Positions 52,547 through 61,618 of a stretch of DNA of 64,000 bases are shown here, one piece after another. This DNA comes from Massilia sp. PDC64 (GTDB taxonomy: Bacteria; Pseudomonadota; Gammaproteobacteria; Burkholderiales; Burkholderiaceae_D), in assembly GCF_900101265.1 (NCBI RefSeq), contig NZ_FMZS01000001.1, forward strand, positions 434,001 to 498,000, written 5' to 3'. The notes below the pieces were generated by a model, which was not told where the DNA came from, made no database searches, and saw only the letters and a list, made by a program, of their open reading frames with translations. Within the stretch, counting starts at the first letter, position 1. Every line of letters starts with the position of its first letter. The position numbers and the translations under genes were made by a program.

Positions 52547-54388
52547 TCACCACTCGACGACGACGGATGTCATGGCCGGCAGCGCCAGCGGCGCGCGCAG
52601 GTCGACGGCGGCGCCGGTCAGCACGTTGCGGCCCTGCCGCGCACCTTTCACCATGCCGGCAAAGCGCGTCAGGTCCAGTTGCGTGGCCTGCGGATTCTTG
52701 TTCAGCACGACCATCACTGTCTGCCTGCCGTCGTGGCGGAAATAGACGTAGTGGCCGTCGCTGGGGAGGTAGTGGGTCAGCTTGCCGGCCTTGACGGCGG
52801 AACTGGTCTTGCGCCAGTTGAACAGCGTGCGCACGAGGTGCTGCATGTCGCGCTGCGCATCCGTCAGCGCGGTGCCCGTGAACGCGTTGACCTTGTCGCC
52901 CGCCCAGCCGCCCGGCATGTCGGCGCGCAGCACACCGTCCGTGCGCTCTTTCGGGCCCTGGATCAGCATCTCCGTCCCGTAGAACATCTGCGGGATGCCG
53001 CGCGTCGTCGCCATCAGGATCAGGTCCGTTTTGAGCAGGTCGACGTTGCCGTCCACCTGCGCCAGCGCGCGCGGGCGGTCGTGGTTGTCCGGGAAGACCA
53101 TCAGCTTCAGCGGGTCCGCATACAGGTAGTCCGCCGCGATGGTCTCGTAGATCTTGATGAGGCCCTGGCCGCTGTCTTCCGGCGCCGTCAGCGCTTTCGG
53201 CGCCGTGTCCACGAGCGGGAAGTCCATCACCGTCGGCAGTTCGGAACGGAAGCCGTCGCCGTTGACGACGCCCTTCTGCCAGTACGCGACCATGTACGGG
53301 CGGTCGTCCATCTCTTCGCCGACGACGTTCAGGTTCGGGTATTCCGCGCGCACGGCGCGGTTCCAGTCGTTCAGGAAGGCCGGGTCGGCATACGAATACG
53401 TGTCTTCGCGGATGCCGGACAGGTTCGCGTACTCGATCCACCACAGCGTGTTCTGGATCAGGTAGCGGGCCACGAGCTTGTTCTTCTGGTTCACGTCCGG
53501 CATGGACGCATCGAACCAGCCGTCGACGAAGCGCGCCTTGTCTTCCGGCGCCGCGTGGATGTCCTGGGCCAGCGTGTGCTGGTTGTTGGTCTTCACGAAC
53601 GTCTTGCCGTGGTTGATCCAGTCGGACGACGGCATGTCCTGCATCCACCAGTGGCCCGTGCCGATGTGGTTCACGACGACGTCCTGGATCACGCCGATGC
53701 CGCGCGCGTTGGCCGCGGCCACGTAGTTGCGGTAGTCCTCGTTGCTGCCGAAGCGCGGGTCGATTTTGTAGTAATCCGTGAGCGCATAGCCGTGGTACGA
53801 ATACGCCTGCTGGTTGTTTTCCAGCAGCGGCGTGGGCCAGATCATCGTGAACCCGAGGCCGCGGATGTAATCGAGCTGCGCCTGCATGCCCGCCAGGTCG
53901 CCGCCGTGGCGGCCGTTCGGATCGTTCCTGTCGCTCTTTTCGCGCATGCCCGCGTCGTCGTTGGCCGGGTTGCCGTTCGCGAAACGGTCGGGCACGATCA
54001 GGTAGACGGCATCGCCGGCATCGAAGCCGCGCCGCACCGCCGAATCCTTGCGGCGCGCTTCCAGGCGGTACGGGACGGTCGTCACCACGTCCTTGCCGCG
54101 CTTGAACTGCAGCTTCAGTTCGCCCGGCTTCGTCGTCGCGCCGATTCTGAGGTTCACGAACAGGAAATTCGGGTTGTCCGTGCGCTCGACACTGGCGATG
54201 CGCACGCCGGCGTAAGTGAGCGCCGGCTCCAGCTCGGCGATCTTCTCGCCATGCACCATCACCTGCAGGTCGGACCACTTCATGCCGACCCACCAGTTCA
54301 TCGGTTCCACGTGCTGGACGGCGTAGGGCGCGGCGCCGGCCCACATGGCGGGCAGGAAGGCCGAGATGGCCAGAACAAGCTTCTTCAT
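52547..54388 (-). CDS. GH13 cyclomaltodextrinase/neopullulanase-like alpha-amylase
   Basis: A 613-residue exported glycosidase with a signal peptide (cleaved after WAGA). An N-terminal beta-domain of the cyclomaltodextrinase type (~20-115, VEPMNWWVGMKWSDLQVMVHG) is followed by the GH13 barrel: DVVVNH, SGIREDTYSY (nucleophile Asp), VVGEE (acid/base Glu) and FPDNHD (third Asp). It probably degrades maltodextrins in the periplasm, as SusA-like enzymes do. Of two adjacent ATGs, the second (54388) is better spaced from GGAG. Confidence 0.92.
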   Translation of the reverse strand: MKKLVLAISAFLPAMWAGAAPYAVQHVEPMNWWVGMKWSDLQVMVHGEKIAELEPALTYAGVRIASVERTDNPNFLFVNLRIGATTKPGELKLQFKRGKDVVTTVPYRLEARRKDSAVRRGFDAGDAVYLIVPDRFANGNPANDDAGMREKSDRNDPNGRHGGDLAGMQAQLDYIRGLGFTMIWPTPLLENNQQAYSYHGYALTDYYKIDPRFGSNEDYRNYVAAANARGIGVIQDVVVNHIGTGHWWMQDMPSSDWINHGKTFVKTNNQHTLAQDIHAAPEDKARFVDGWFDASMPDVNQKNKLVARYLIQNTLWWIEYANLSGIREDTYSYADPAFLNDWNRAVRAEYPNLNVVGEEMDDRPYMVAYWQKGVVNGDGFRSELPTVMDFPLVDTAPKALTAPEDSGQGLIKIYETIAADYLYADPLKLMVFPDNHDRPRALAQVDGNVDLLKTDLILMATTRGIPQMFYGTEMLIQGPKERTDGVLRADMPGGWAGDKVNAFTGTALTDAQRDMQHLVRTLFNWRKTSSAVKAGKLTHYLPSDGHYVYFRHDGRQTVMVVLNKNPQATQLDLTRFAGMVKGARQGRNVLTGAAVDLRAPLALPAMTSVVVEW

Positions 54389-54517
54389 CATGTCTCCAAA
54401 AAGATATTTGTAGTAAAGTAACATTGAGAATTGGCCAGCTCAAGGCGACCCTATAGGTAAAATGTAGTTTTACTTCCTCATGCGGTCGGTGCGGAAATAC
54501 AGTAAGCTGTTGGCCCC

Positions 54518-55132
54518 ATGCCGCAGACCATCCTCGCCCCCGTCCACCACGAACTGATCATCAAGAAAAGCCGCTTCATCGCCTGCGTCCAGCCGATGCC
54601 CGACCGGGCCGGTGCGCAAAAGATCGTGGCGGGGCTCAAGGCCGACCATCCCGGCGCCGCGCACGTGTGCTGGGCGCTGCTGGCGGGCGGACAATCGGCC
54701 GCCGTCGACGATGGCGAGCCCAGCGGCACGGCCGGCCGTCCCATGCTGGACGTGCTGCGCCACCAGGACCTGGAAGGCGTGCTGGCGACGGTCGTGCGCT
54801 ATTTCGGCGGCGTCAAGCTGGGCGCGGGCGGCCTCGTGCGTGCCTACACGGACAGCGTCGCCCAGGCGCTGCTGGGCGCCCAGAAGATCGCCATCATCCG
54901 CCAACGCCACCTGCGCTGCGACGCGCCCTACCCGCTCGAAGGCCTCATCCGGCGCGAAATGGACACCGTCGGCGCCACGCTGGACGCCGTCCAGCATGCC
55001 GATGTCGTTTCGTTCGCCTTCCACCTGCCGGACGACAAGGCCGCGGCGCTCGTGGCCCGCCTGAGCGAGGCGGGCAACGGGCGCATCCATTGGCACGCGG
55101 AAAACGACGAGCCGCAAGCAGACTCGGCCTGA
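54518..55132 (+). CDS. IMPACT/YigZ-family protein
   Basis: A 204-residue YigZ-type protein. The N-terminal IMPACT domain has KKSRFIACV, AAHVCWALL, DDGEPSGTAGRPMLDVLR and VVRYFGGVKLGAGGLVRAYTDSVAQAL. The C-terminal ferredoxin-like DUF1949 domain starts near residue 135. The family is linked to translation control in eukaryotes; the bacterial role is unclear. Confidence 0.93.
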   Translation: MPQTILAPVHHELIIKKSRFIACVQPMPDRAGAQKIVAGLKADHPGAAHVCWALLAGGQSAAVDDGEPSGTAGRPMLDVLRHQDLEGVLATVVRYFGGVKLGAGGLVRAYTDSVAQALLGAQKIAIIRQRHLRCDAPYPLEGLIRREMDTVGATLDAVQHADVVSFAFHLPDDKAAALVARLSEAGNGRIHWHAENDEPQADSA

Positions 55133-55237
55133 TACCGCTATCATGTAAGGCTATACCGGACATCACAACTCGAAAGCGGACTCGCCTGTCGCGAGCCGCC
55201 ATAATGTCCTGCTTCCTCCAGCAAAGACTACACGCAC

Positions 55238-56407
55238 ATGATCAAGAAGAGCCTGGCGCCCCTGGCCCTGGGCGGTTTCGGTATCGGCATGACGGAATTC
55301 GTCATGATGGGCATCCTGCCCGATATCGCGACTGGCCTGGACATTTCCATTCCCCAAGCGGGCTATCTGATTTCGGCATACGCGGTCGGCGTGGTCGTCG
55401 GCGCGCCGACGCTCGTCAGCATGCTGTCGCACCGCCCGCCGCGCAGCGTGCTGATCTGGTTCATGCTGATGTTTACGGCATTTAACGCACTGTCCGCGTT
55501 CGCGCCGAATTTCCACACGATGCTGCTGTTCCGCTTCCTGGCCGGCCTGCCCCACGGCGCGTTCTTCGGCGTGGGTGCCGTCGTCGCCACGCGCCTCGCG
55601 GACAAGGGCAAGGAAGCGGCCGCGCTCGCCAGCATGTTTTCCGGACTCACCATTGCCAACGTGCTGGGCGTCCCCGCGGGCACCTGGCTCGGCCACAACA
55701 TGAGCTGGCGCATCGTGTTCCTCATCGTGGCCGCGATCGGCCTCGCGACGATGATCATGCTGCACAAGCTGATCCCGTATTTCGAGGCGACGCCGGGCGC
55801 CGGCCTGCGCCAGGACCTCAAGATCTTCCGCAAGCCGAACCTGTGGCTGGCGCTGGGCATCACGTCGATCGGCACGGGCGGCTTCTTCGCCTGGCTCAGC
55901 TACATCGCCCCGCTGCTGACGGACGTGACGCACTTCCACGCAAATACGATCCCGCTGATCATGACGGCGGTGGGCGTCGGCATGACGGTCGGCGTGAACG
56001 TGGGCGGCAAGCTGGCGGACCGCGTGCCGCCGCTGACCGCGATCATCATTCTGCTGATCACGATGGTCGCCCTGCTGTGCATGAACGCGCTGCTCGCGTG
56101 GTCGCAACCGGCGATGATGGTGCTGGCGTTCGCCGTCGGCGCGAACGCGCTGGCGCTGGGGCCGCCGATCCAGATGCTGCTGATCGAGCACTCGCGCGAA
56201 GCGGAGATGCTGGGCTCGTCGCTGGGCCAGTCCGGTTTCAATATCGGCAATGCGCTGGGCGCCTTCCTCGGCGGCATTCCGCTGACCCTGGGCTATTCGT
56301 ATGCGTCGCCGCAGTGGGTAGCGGCGGGCCTCGCGCTGTCCGGCGTCGTGCTGGCGCTCGCGATGCGGGCGCATGGCCGGCGGGCCGCGGTCGCGGTGCC
56401 GGCGTAA
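55238..56407 (+). CDS. MFS transporter, AraJ-like
   Basis: A 389-residue twelve-helix major facilitator protein of the sugar-efflux/AraJ branch. It opens LALGGFGIGMTEFVMMGILPDIA, with the motif around HRPPRSVLIWFML and RFLAGLPHGAFFGVGAVVATRLA. Such exporters move sugars, arabinose oligomers or drugs; the substrate is not evident. Its stop lies 4 bases before the 3' end of the convergent isochorismatase gene. Confidence 0.9.
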   Translation: MIKKSLAPLALGGFGIGMTEFVMMGILPDIATGLDISIPQAGYLISAYAVGVVVGAPTLVSMLSHRPPRSVLIWFMLMFTAFNALSAFAPNFHTMLLFRFLAGLPHGAFFGVGAVVATRLADKGKEAAALASMFSGLTIANVLGVPAGTWLGHNMSWRIVFLIVAAIGLATMIMLHKLIPYFEATPGAGLRQDLKIFRKPNLWLALGITSIGTGGFFAWLSYIAPLLTDVTHFHANTIPLIMTAVGVGMTVGVNVGGKLADRVPPLTAIIILLITMVALLCMNALLAWSQPAMMVLAFAVGANALALGPPIQMLLIEHSREAEMLGSSLGQSGFNIGNALGAFLGGIPLTLGYSYASPQWVAAGLALSGVVLALAMRAHGRRAAVAVPA

Positions 56408-56411
56408 CACG

Positions 56412-56966
56412 CTATTCCCCCAACACGGCGGCCGTTGTGGTCACCGTGGCAAATTCGCCATTGAGGCTTGCCACGGCCGTCGCATGCATCTGTTCCGCGC
56501 TGAACCACGTCCCATCCGGCCCCGTGCGTTCGTGCGTGGCGCACGCGTCCTCGACGAGGAACGTGCGAAAGCCGAGATTGCCGGCCATGCGCGCCGTCGT
56601 CGACACGCAGTGATCGGTCGTCAGGCCGCACAGCACGACCGTGTCGATGCCGCCCGCGCGCAGCCGCGCTTCCAGGTCGGTGCCGATGAAGGCGCTGTTC
56701 ACATCCTTCGGAATGACCACCTCGCCCGGCAGCGGCTGCGCTTCCGGCTTGAACGCGTGCCCCGGCGTGCCCGAATAAAACGCGCCCTTGTCGCTGCGCG
56801 AGCCGTGCTGGACGTGGAACAGCGGCTGTCCTGCTTCCCGCCAGGCGGCCAGCAGCGCGGCGATGTTCCGCTCGGCCTCGGGATGATTGCGTTGGCCCCA
56901 GCGCGGGTCGAGGAAGCCCTGCTGGACGTCGATGACGATCAGGGCGGCGTTGGCGAACGTGTGCAT
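56412..56966 (-). CDS. Isochorismatase-family cysteine hydrolase
   Basis: A 184-residue cysteine hydrolase. The catalytic triad is Asp13 (LIVIDVQQGF), Lys87 (VVIPKDVNSAF) and Cys120 (LTTDHCVSTTARM). The family includes nicotinamidases and isochorismatases; the substrate here is unknown. Divergent from a lysR gene (gap 103 bases), which is therefore its likely regulator. Confidence 0.92.
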   Translation of the reverse strand: MHTFANAALIVIDVQQGFLDPRWGQRNHPEAERNIAALLAAWREAGQPLFHVQHGSRSDKGAFYSGTPGHAFKPEAQPLPGEVVIPKDVNSAFIGTDLEARLRAGGIDTVVLCGLTTDHCVSTTARMAGNLGFRTFLVEDACATHERTGPDGTWFSAEQMHATAVASLNGEFATVTTTAAVLGE

Positions 56967-57069
56967 GGTTGTCCTTTCAAGAAAAACCACATGGTCGCCG
57001 CAGCAAGCCCATGACGCTACCGAAATGCCGGATAATTGCCGGTTCATCCATGACAGATTTCGATGGCCC

Positions 57070-57978
57070 ATGAAGCTCAGCCAACTTCACATGCTCGTCG
57101 CGGTGGCGGACCACGGCAGCTTCAGCGCCGCCGCGGCGGAACTCGGGTGCACGCAGTCGCGCATCAGCCATGCGATCGCGGAGCTGGAACGCGAACTGGA
57201 CACGCGCCTGCTGGCGCGCGCCCGTGACGGCTCGCTGCCCACCGAGGCCGGCCTGCGCGTGCTGGACAAGGCGCGCGCGATGCTGCGGCTCGAAGACGCC
57301 CTGCGCGCCAGCGTGCGTGACGACGACGCCATCGAAGGCCGCGTGCGCATCGCGTGCTTCCGCAGCATCGGCACGCATCTGCTGCCGTATGTCGTCGAAG
57401 CGCTGGCGGCCCGTCATCCGCAGCTCGTGCTCGACATCGACGACGGTTGCAACGACCGCCTGGAAGTCGTCGCCGCACTGCGTGCCGGCAGGGCCGATGT
57501 CGGCATCGCCCAGCTGCCCGTGGAAGACGGCTTCGTCGTCCATCCGTACGTGGCCGACGACTACGTGCTGGTCGTCCCCGCCGCGCGCGCATTCACGCAG
57601 CCCGTGACGTGGGACCAGCTGGAAGGCCTGCCGTTCATCCGTCTCGGCTGTTCGGGCGCGGACGCGATCCTCGCGCGCTGCCGCGCGGCGGGCCTGCTTA
57701 CTACCGCCGAACGCACGCTGGGCAACGACACGAGCATCGCGGCGATGGTGGCGCGCGGCATGGGCTGGTCGATCCTGCCGCGTCTCGCGACGTATCCCGA
57801 GCCGGACGAGGTGCGCGTGCTGCCCCTGCCCATCCCCGCGCGGCGCCAGTTCGCGCTGGCGGGATCGCGCGAGGCCATGCGCAGCGCACGTGTGAAAGCC
57901 GTGCTGGACGTGCTGCGGGACCGGCGGCTGCTCGCGGCCACGCGCGCTTGCCAGGCGGGCATCCTGCGCTGTCCATGA
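57070..57978 (+). CDS. LysR-family transcriptional regulator
   Basis: A 302-residue LysR regulator with helix-turn-helix at residues 1-60 (LSQLHMLVAVADHGSFSAAAAELGCTQSRISHAIAELERELD) and effector domain ~90-295. Divergent from the isochorismatase gene, the classical LysR-target layout. Its stop codon lies inside the first of the CATGACCTC palindromes that seem to belong to the next operon. Confidence 0.92.
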   Translation: MKLSQLHMLVAVADHGSFSAAAAELGCTQSRISHAIAELERELDTRLLARARDGSLPTEAGLRVLDKARAMLRLEDALRASVRDDDAIEGRVRIACFRSIGTHLLPYVVEALAARHPQLVLDIDDGCNDRLEVVAALRAGRADVGIAQLPVEDGFVVHPYVADDYVLVVPAARAFTQPVTWDQLEGLPFIRLGCSGADAILARCRAAGLLTTAERTLGNDTSIAAMVARGMGWSILPRLATYPEPDEVRVLPLPIPARRQFALAGSREAMRSARVKAVLDVLRDRRLLAATRACQAGILRCP

Positions 57979-57992
57979 CCTCGGAGGTCATG
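57974..57992. promoter_or_regulatory. Operator-like palindrome, site 1
   Basis: CATGACCTC-G-GAGGTCATG is a perfect 9+1+9 inverted repeat, 78 bases before the PEP-mutase-like start. Related sites are at 57997 and 60752. Confidence 0.75.
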
Positions 57993-57996
57993 ACCG

Positions 57997-58015
57997 CATG
58001 ACCTCGGACGTGATT
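57997..58015. promoter_or_regulatory. Operator-like palindrome, site 2
   Basis: CATGACCTCGGACGTGATT keeps the left arm of site 1 exactly and a degenerate right arm. It starts 23 bases (about two helical turns) after site 1, which suits cooperative dimers. Confidence 0.65.
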
Positions 58016-58070
58016 GAGCGCGGCGCGGCCAATCGTCACACTACGGTCTCCGATAACCAGGGAGACCACC

Positions 58071-58835
58071 ATGTCCGACCAGATCCTCAAAGCCCACGCC
58101 TTGCGCGCGCTGCACGCGCCGGGCACGCCCCTCGTCCTGTTCAACTGCTGGGATGCCGGCAGTGCCAAAGCCATCGCCGCCGCGGGCGCGCGGGCCATTG
58201 CCACGGCCAGCTGGGCCGTCGCCGCCGCCAACGGCTACGACGATGGCGAACAGATTCCCCGGGATCTCGCCATCGCCAACATCGAACGCATCGCGCGCGC
58301 CGTCACGGTGCCCGTGACCGCCGACCTGGAGCGCGGCTACGGCGCCACGCCCGGTGAGGTCGCCGACACCGTGGCACAGGCCATCCGCGCCGGCGCCGTC
58401 GGCTGCAACCTGGAAGACGGCATCGCGGCCGGCGGCCTGCGCGATCCGCATGAACAGGCGCTGCGCCTGCAGGCCGCGCGCGACGCCGCCGACAAGCTCG
58501 ACGTCCCGCTCTTCATCAACGCGCGCACGGACGGCTTCCTGCTCGCGGCACCGGGCGACCACGACGACGCCCTGCTCGACGCCACCCTGGCGCGCGCCCG
58601 CGTGTACGCCGCGCACGGGGCCGATTGCCTGTTCGTGCCGGGCCTCGTCGACGCCGCGCTGATCGGGCGGCTCGTGCAGGCATCGCCCCTGCCCGTCAAC
58701 CTGATGGCGGCCGCCGGCACGCCGCCGCTGGCGACCTTGCGCGCCCTCGGCGTGGCGCGCCTGAGCCACGGCCCCGGCCCGTACCTGCAAACGATGCGCG
58801 CACTCGAAGACGCCGCGCGCGGCGCGCTCGCATGA
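58071..58835 (+). CDS. Isocitrate lyase/PEP mutase-family protein
   Basis: A 254-residue TIM-barrel protein. LVLFNCWDAGSAKAIAAAGARAIATASWAVAAANGYDDGE and VPVTADLERGYG (metal/substrate loop), GCNLEDG and NARTDGFL are family motifs. It probably cleaves or forms a C-C or C-P bond of a 2-oxo acid; exact reaction unknown. The next gene overlaps its stop by four bases, so it is the first gene of a three-gene operon behind two palindromes. Confidence 0.9.
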   Translation: MSDQILKAHALRALHAPGTPLVLFNCWDAGSAKAIAAAGARAIATASWAVAAANGYDDGEQIPRDLAIANIERIARAVTVPVTADLERGYGATPGEVADTVAQAIRAGAVGCNLEDGIAAGGLRDPHEQALRLQAARDAADKLDVPLFINARTDGFLLAAPGDHDDALLDATLARARVYAAHGADCLFVPGLVDAALIGRLVQASPLPVNLMAAAGTPPLATLRALGVARLSHGPGPYLQTMRALEDAARGALA

Positions 58836-60001
58836 TGCTGGCCCGGCTCGCGCTCGCGGCGGCACTGCTGCTGCCTGCCGCCTTCGCGGCGGCGTCCGAC
58901 CACCTGGATACGCCGAAGGTCATCGCCGACCCGCGCGTCGACATCGGCGACATCTACGCGTGGACGTCCGCCGACGGCCGCCGGCTGAACCTCGTGATGA
59001 CCATCGTGGGCCACGCGCTCGACAGGAACGCGGAATACGCGTTCCACATCGACAGCGGCCCGCGCTTCCCCGACACGACGGCGCGCACCGACATCGTGTG
59101 CCGCTTCCCGTCGAAGACGCAGGCGGACTGCATCATCGGTCGCGACGAAACCATCCAGGGTGACCCCAGCCGGCCCGCGGGACTCGCGAGCGCGAGCGGC
59201 CATAGCCGGCTGTTCGCGGGCCTGCGCGACGACTCGTTCTTCAACAACGTGAAGGGTTCGCGCGCCGCGTTCGACCTGGCCGCGGCGACCCTCCGGCAGG
59301 GCGTGCCGCGCGATCCTGCGGGCTGTCCCGCGTACACGCCGAAGCAGACGGCCGCGATCCTCGACCAGTGGCGCCACACGGACGGCGGCCCGGCCCGCAA
59401 CTTCCTCGCGGGCTGGACGCCGATGGCGATCGTGCTCGAAGTCGACCTCGGCCTCGTCAACCGCGGCGGCCCCGTGCTGGCCGTGTGGGCCGACACGCTC
59501 GTCGACGACGTCCGCATCGACCGCATGGGCCGGCCGCTGACGGGCAACGGCCTGCTCGCGCACCTGGGCACGGACGAGGAAGCCGACGCCTACAAGCTGC
59601 TGTACAACGCGGCGACACCGGAGACGGCGGCCGAATTCGTGCCCGTCATCGCAAAATCGCTTGCCCTGTACGACGGCTACGACGGCCGCTGCGGCAACCA
59701 GCTCATGATCGACGCCGCCGCGCCGCCGGAGCAGCGCTACCTGCCGCTCGCGCGCCTGCTGGCCGACGACCGGCTGTGGGTCGACAGCACATCGACCACG
59801 TGCACGCAGCTGTTCGGCGTGGAACTCGGCCGCCACGACTGCGGCGGTCGGACCTTGCACTACGACGCGGTGAACGTCTACCGCTCGCTGCTCGCCGGCG
59901 GGACGAGCGATGCCGTCACGGACGGCGTGCGCGCGGACGACCAGCGGCATTCGGACACGGTGTTCCCGTTCCTCGCGGCGCCGGCGAAGGCCTATCGATG
60001 A
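58832..60001 (+). CDS. DUF4331-family exported protein
   Basis: A 389-residue protein with a signal peptide (cleaved near AAFAAAS). The family opening SDHLDTPKVIADPRVDIGDIYAW is present. The mature part has several cysteines (near 95, 105, 170, 290). Function of DUF4331 is unknown. Overlaps its neighbours at both ends (ATGA each), so the three products are probably made in step. Confidence 0.85.
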   Translation: MMLARLALAAALLLPAAFAAASDHLDTPKVIADPRVDIGDIYAWTSADGRRLNLVMTIVGHALDRNAEYAFHIDSGPRFPDTTARTDIVCRFPSKTQADCIIGRDETIQGDPSRPAGLASASGHSRLFAGLRDDSFFNNVKGSRAAFDLAAATLRQGVPRDPAGCPAYTPKQTAAILDQWRHTDGGPARNFLAGWTPMAIVLEVDLGLVNRGGPVLAVWADTLVDDVRIDRMGRPLTGNGLLAHLGTDEEADAYKLLYNAATPETAAEFVPVIAKSLALYDGYDGRCGNQLMIDAAAPPEQRYLPLARLLADDRLWVDSTSTTCTQLFGVELGRHDCGGRTLHYDAVNVYRSLLAGGTSDAVTDGVRADDQRHSDTVFPFLAAPAKAYR

Positions 60002-60756
60002 AGGCGCGCTTGTTGCTCATGGCATGCCTGTGCCTGGACGCCCATGCGCACGACTTCTGGGTGAACCCGGACAGCTTCGTCGTGTCGGTCGGCGGCAGCA
60101 CCGCCCTGAGCATGCAGGTGGGCCACGGCGACGCGCGCCGCACGTCGATGATTCCGTCGCGCCGCATCCGGCGCTTCGCCGCGTGGACGCCGGCCGGCGA
60201 CGTCGTCGACCTGCGCAACGACGGCAGGCTGGCGCCCGCCGAGCCGGGCCTGCATCTGCTGGTGCTGGAAACGGACGCGGACGCGCTCAGTCACCTGCCG
60301 CCCGACCGCTTCGCCGCATACGTCGCGGAAGAAGGGTTGTGGCCCGCGGCGGCGGCGCGCGGACGGGATGTCATCGAGCGTTACCGGCGCGTGGCCAAGG
60401 CCCTCGTGCAAGCGGGCGCGCCCGGCGCAGGCAGCCAGGATCTCGCCACGAAGCGCCTCGGCCTGCCGCTGGAAATCGTGCTGGCTACGCCGCCCTCGGA
60501 GGGCGACACGCTGACGGCGCAAGTCATCTACAAAGGGCGCCCGCTGGCCCGCGCCCTGGTGAAACTGACGGACCTCGACCACGATGCGCAGCCCGTCGCC
60601 GCGCAGGTCACGGACGCGACGGGTCGCGTGCACCTGCGCCGTCCGCCGCCGGGCCACTGGCTGCTGAACGTCGTGTGGACCACGCCGCTGGATGGCGACG
60701 AGGGGATCGATTTCGACACGATCTTCTCGAGTCTCTCGTTCGCCATCGACCCATGA
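59998..60756 (+). CDS. DUF4198-like exported protein
   Basis: A 252-residue protein with a short signal peptide, then HAHDFWVNPDSFVVSVGGSTALSMQVGHG, the opening of DUF4198 (NikM/CbiM-associated-like periplasmic) proteins. Near residues 165-235, GDTLTAQVIYKGRPLARALVKLTD and TDATGRVHLRRPPPGHWLLNVVW give the Ig-like domain of the family. The His-rich start may bind a metal. Its stop codon sits in palindrome site 3. Confidence 0.82.
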   Translation: MKARLLLMACLCLDAHAHDFWVNPDSFVVSVGGSTALSMQVGHGDARRTSMIPSRRIRRFAAWTPAGDVVDLRNDGRLAPAEPGLHLLVLETDADALSHLPPDRFAAYVAEEGLWPAAAARGRDVIERYRRVAKALVQAGAPGAGSQDLATKRLGLPLEIVLATPPSEGDTLTAQVIYKGRPLARALVKLTDLDHDAQPVAAQVTDATGRVHLRRPPPGHWLLNVVWTTPLDGDEGIDFDTIFSSLSFAIDP

Positions 60757-60770
60757 CCTCCAACGTCATG
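60752..60770. promoter_or_regulatory. Operator-like palindrome, site 3
   Basis: CATGACCTCCAACGTCATG shares the left arm and right end with site 1 and lies 34 bases before the xre-type gene. That gene's product is therefore a good candidate for the protein binding all three sites. Confidence 0.7.
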
Positions 60771-60804
60771 GCACGACGGCCCCCGGCCGGGTTATCATCC
60801 GCGG

Positions 60805-61617
60805 ATGACGCCTCTCGACCTCGCCCCCGTCCCCGTCGGCCTGCTCCTGCGCGAATGGCGCGCGGCGCGCCGCCTGAGCCAGCTCGACCTGTCGCTGGAC
60901 GCGAACATTTCCGCCCGCCACCTCAGCTGCATCGAGACGGGCAAGGCGCAGCCCAGCAGGGCCCTGCTGATGCGCCTGGCCGACGTGCTGGACATGCCGC
61001 TGCGCGAACGTAACGCCCTGCTGCGCGCGGGCGGCTATGCGCCGAGCTATCCGGAGACGGGCCTCGATACGCCCGCGATGGGCCGCATCAACCAGGCGAT
61101 CGACTTCATCCTGCGCCAGCAGGAACCGTATCCCGCGTTCCTCATGGACCGCCACTGGGACATCCTCGCGACCAACGACGCGGCGCAGCGCGTGAACGGG
61201 TTCGTGCTCGACGGGCGGCCCGGCAAGCACGCGAACATGCTGCGCGCCGTATTCGATCCGGACGACCTGCGCGGCGCGCTGGCGAACTGGGACGACATCG
61301 GCGCCACGCTGATCGGCCACCTGCACGCGCTGGTCGCGGGGTCGCCGACGGATACGAAGGCGCGTGCGCTGCTGGACGAGATCCTCGCGTATCCGAACGT
61401 GCCGTCGCGCTGGCGGCTGCGCGACCTCGATACGCCGCCCGCGCCGCTGCTGACGACGGAGTTCCGTCACCGCGGCGTGACGCTGAGCTTCTTTTCGACG
61501 ATCACGACGTTCGGCACGCCGCGCGACATCACCATCGACGGGCTGCACATCGAGTCGTGCTTCCCGATGGACGAGGCGACGGCGCAGTTCTGCCGCCGGC
61601 TCGCCGACCAGTCTTAG
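60805..61617 (+). CDS. XRE regulator with MmyB-like ligand-binding domain
   Basis: A 270-residue regulator. The helix-turn-helix is at ~10-65 (LLREWRAARRLSQLDLSLDANISARHLSCIETGKAQPSRALLMRLADVL). The C-terminal PAS-like MmyB domain has YPAFLMDRHWDILATNDAAQRV and TLSFFSTITTFGTPRDITIDGLHIESCFPMDE, which in relatives binds fatty-acid-like ligands. A self-similar operator lies before it and before the PEP-mutase operon. Confidence 0.9.
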   Translation: MTPLDLAPVPVGLLLREWRAARRLSQLDLSLDANISARHLSCIETGKAQPSRALLMRLADVLDMPLRERNALLRAGGYAPSYPETGLDTPAMGRINQAIDFILRQQEPYPAFLMDRHWDILATNDAAQRVNGFVLDGRPGKHANMLRAVFDPDDLRGALANWDDIGATLIGHLHALVAGSPTDTKARALLDEILAYPNVPSRWRLRDLDTPPAPLLTTEFRHRGVTLSFFSTITTFGTPRDITIDGLHIESCFPMDEATAQFCRRLADQS

Positions 61618-61618
61618 C

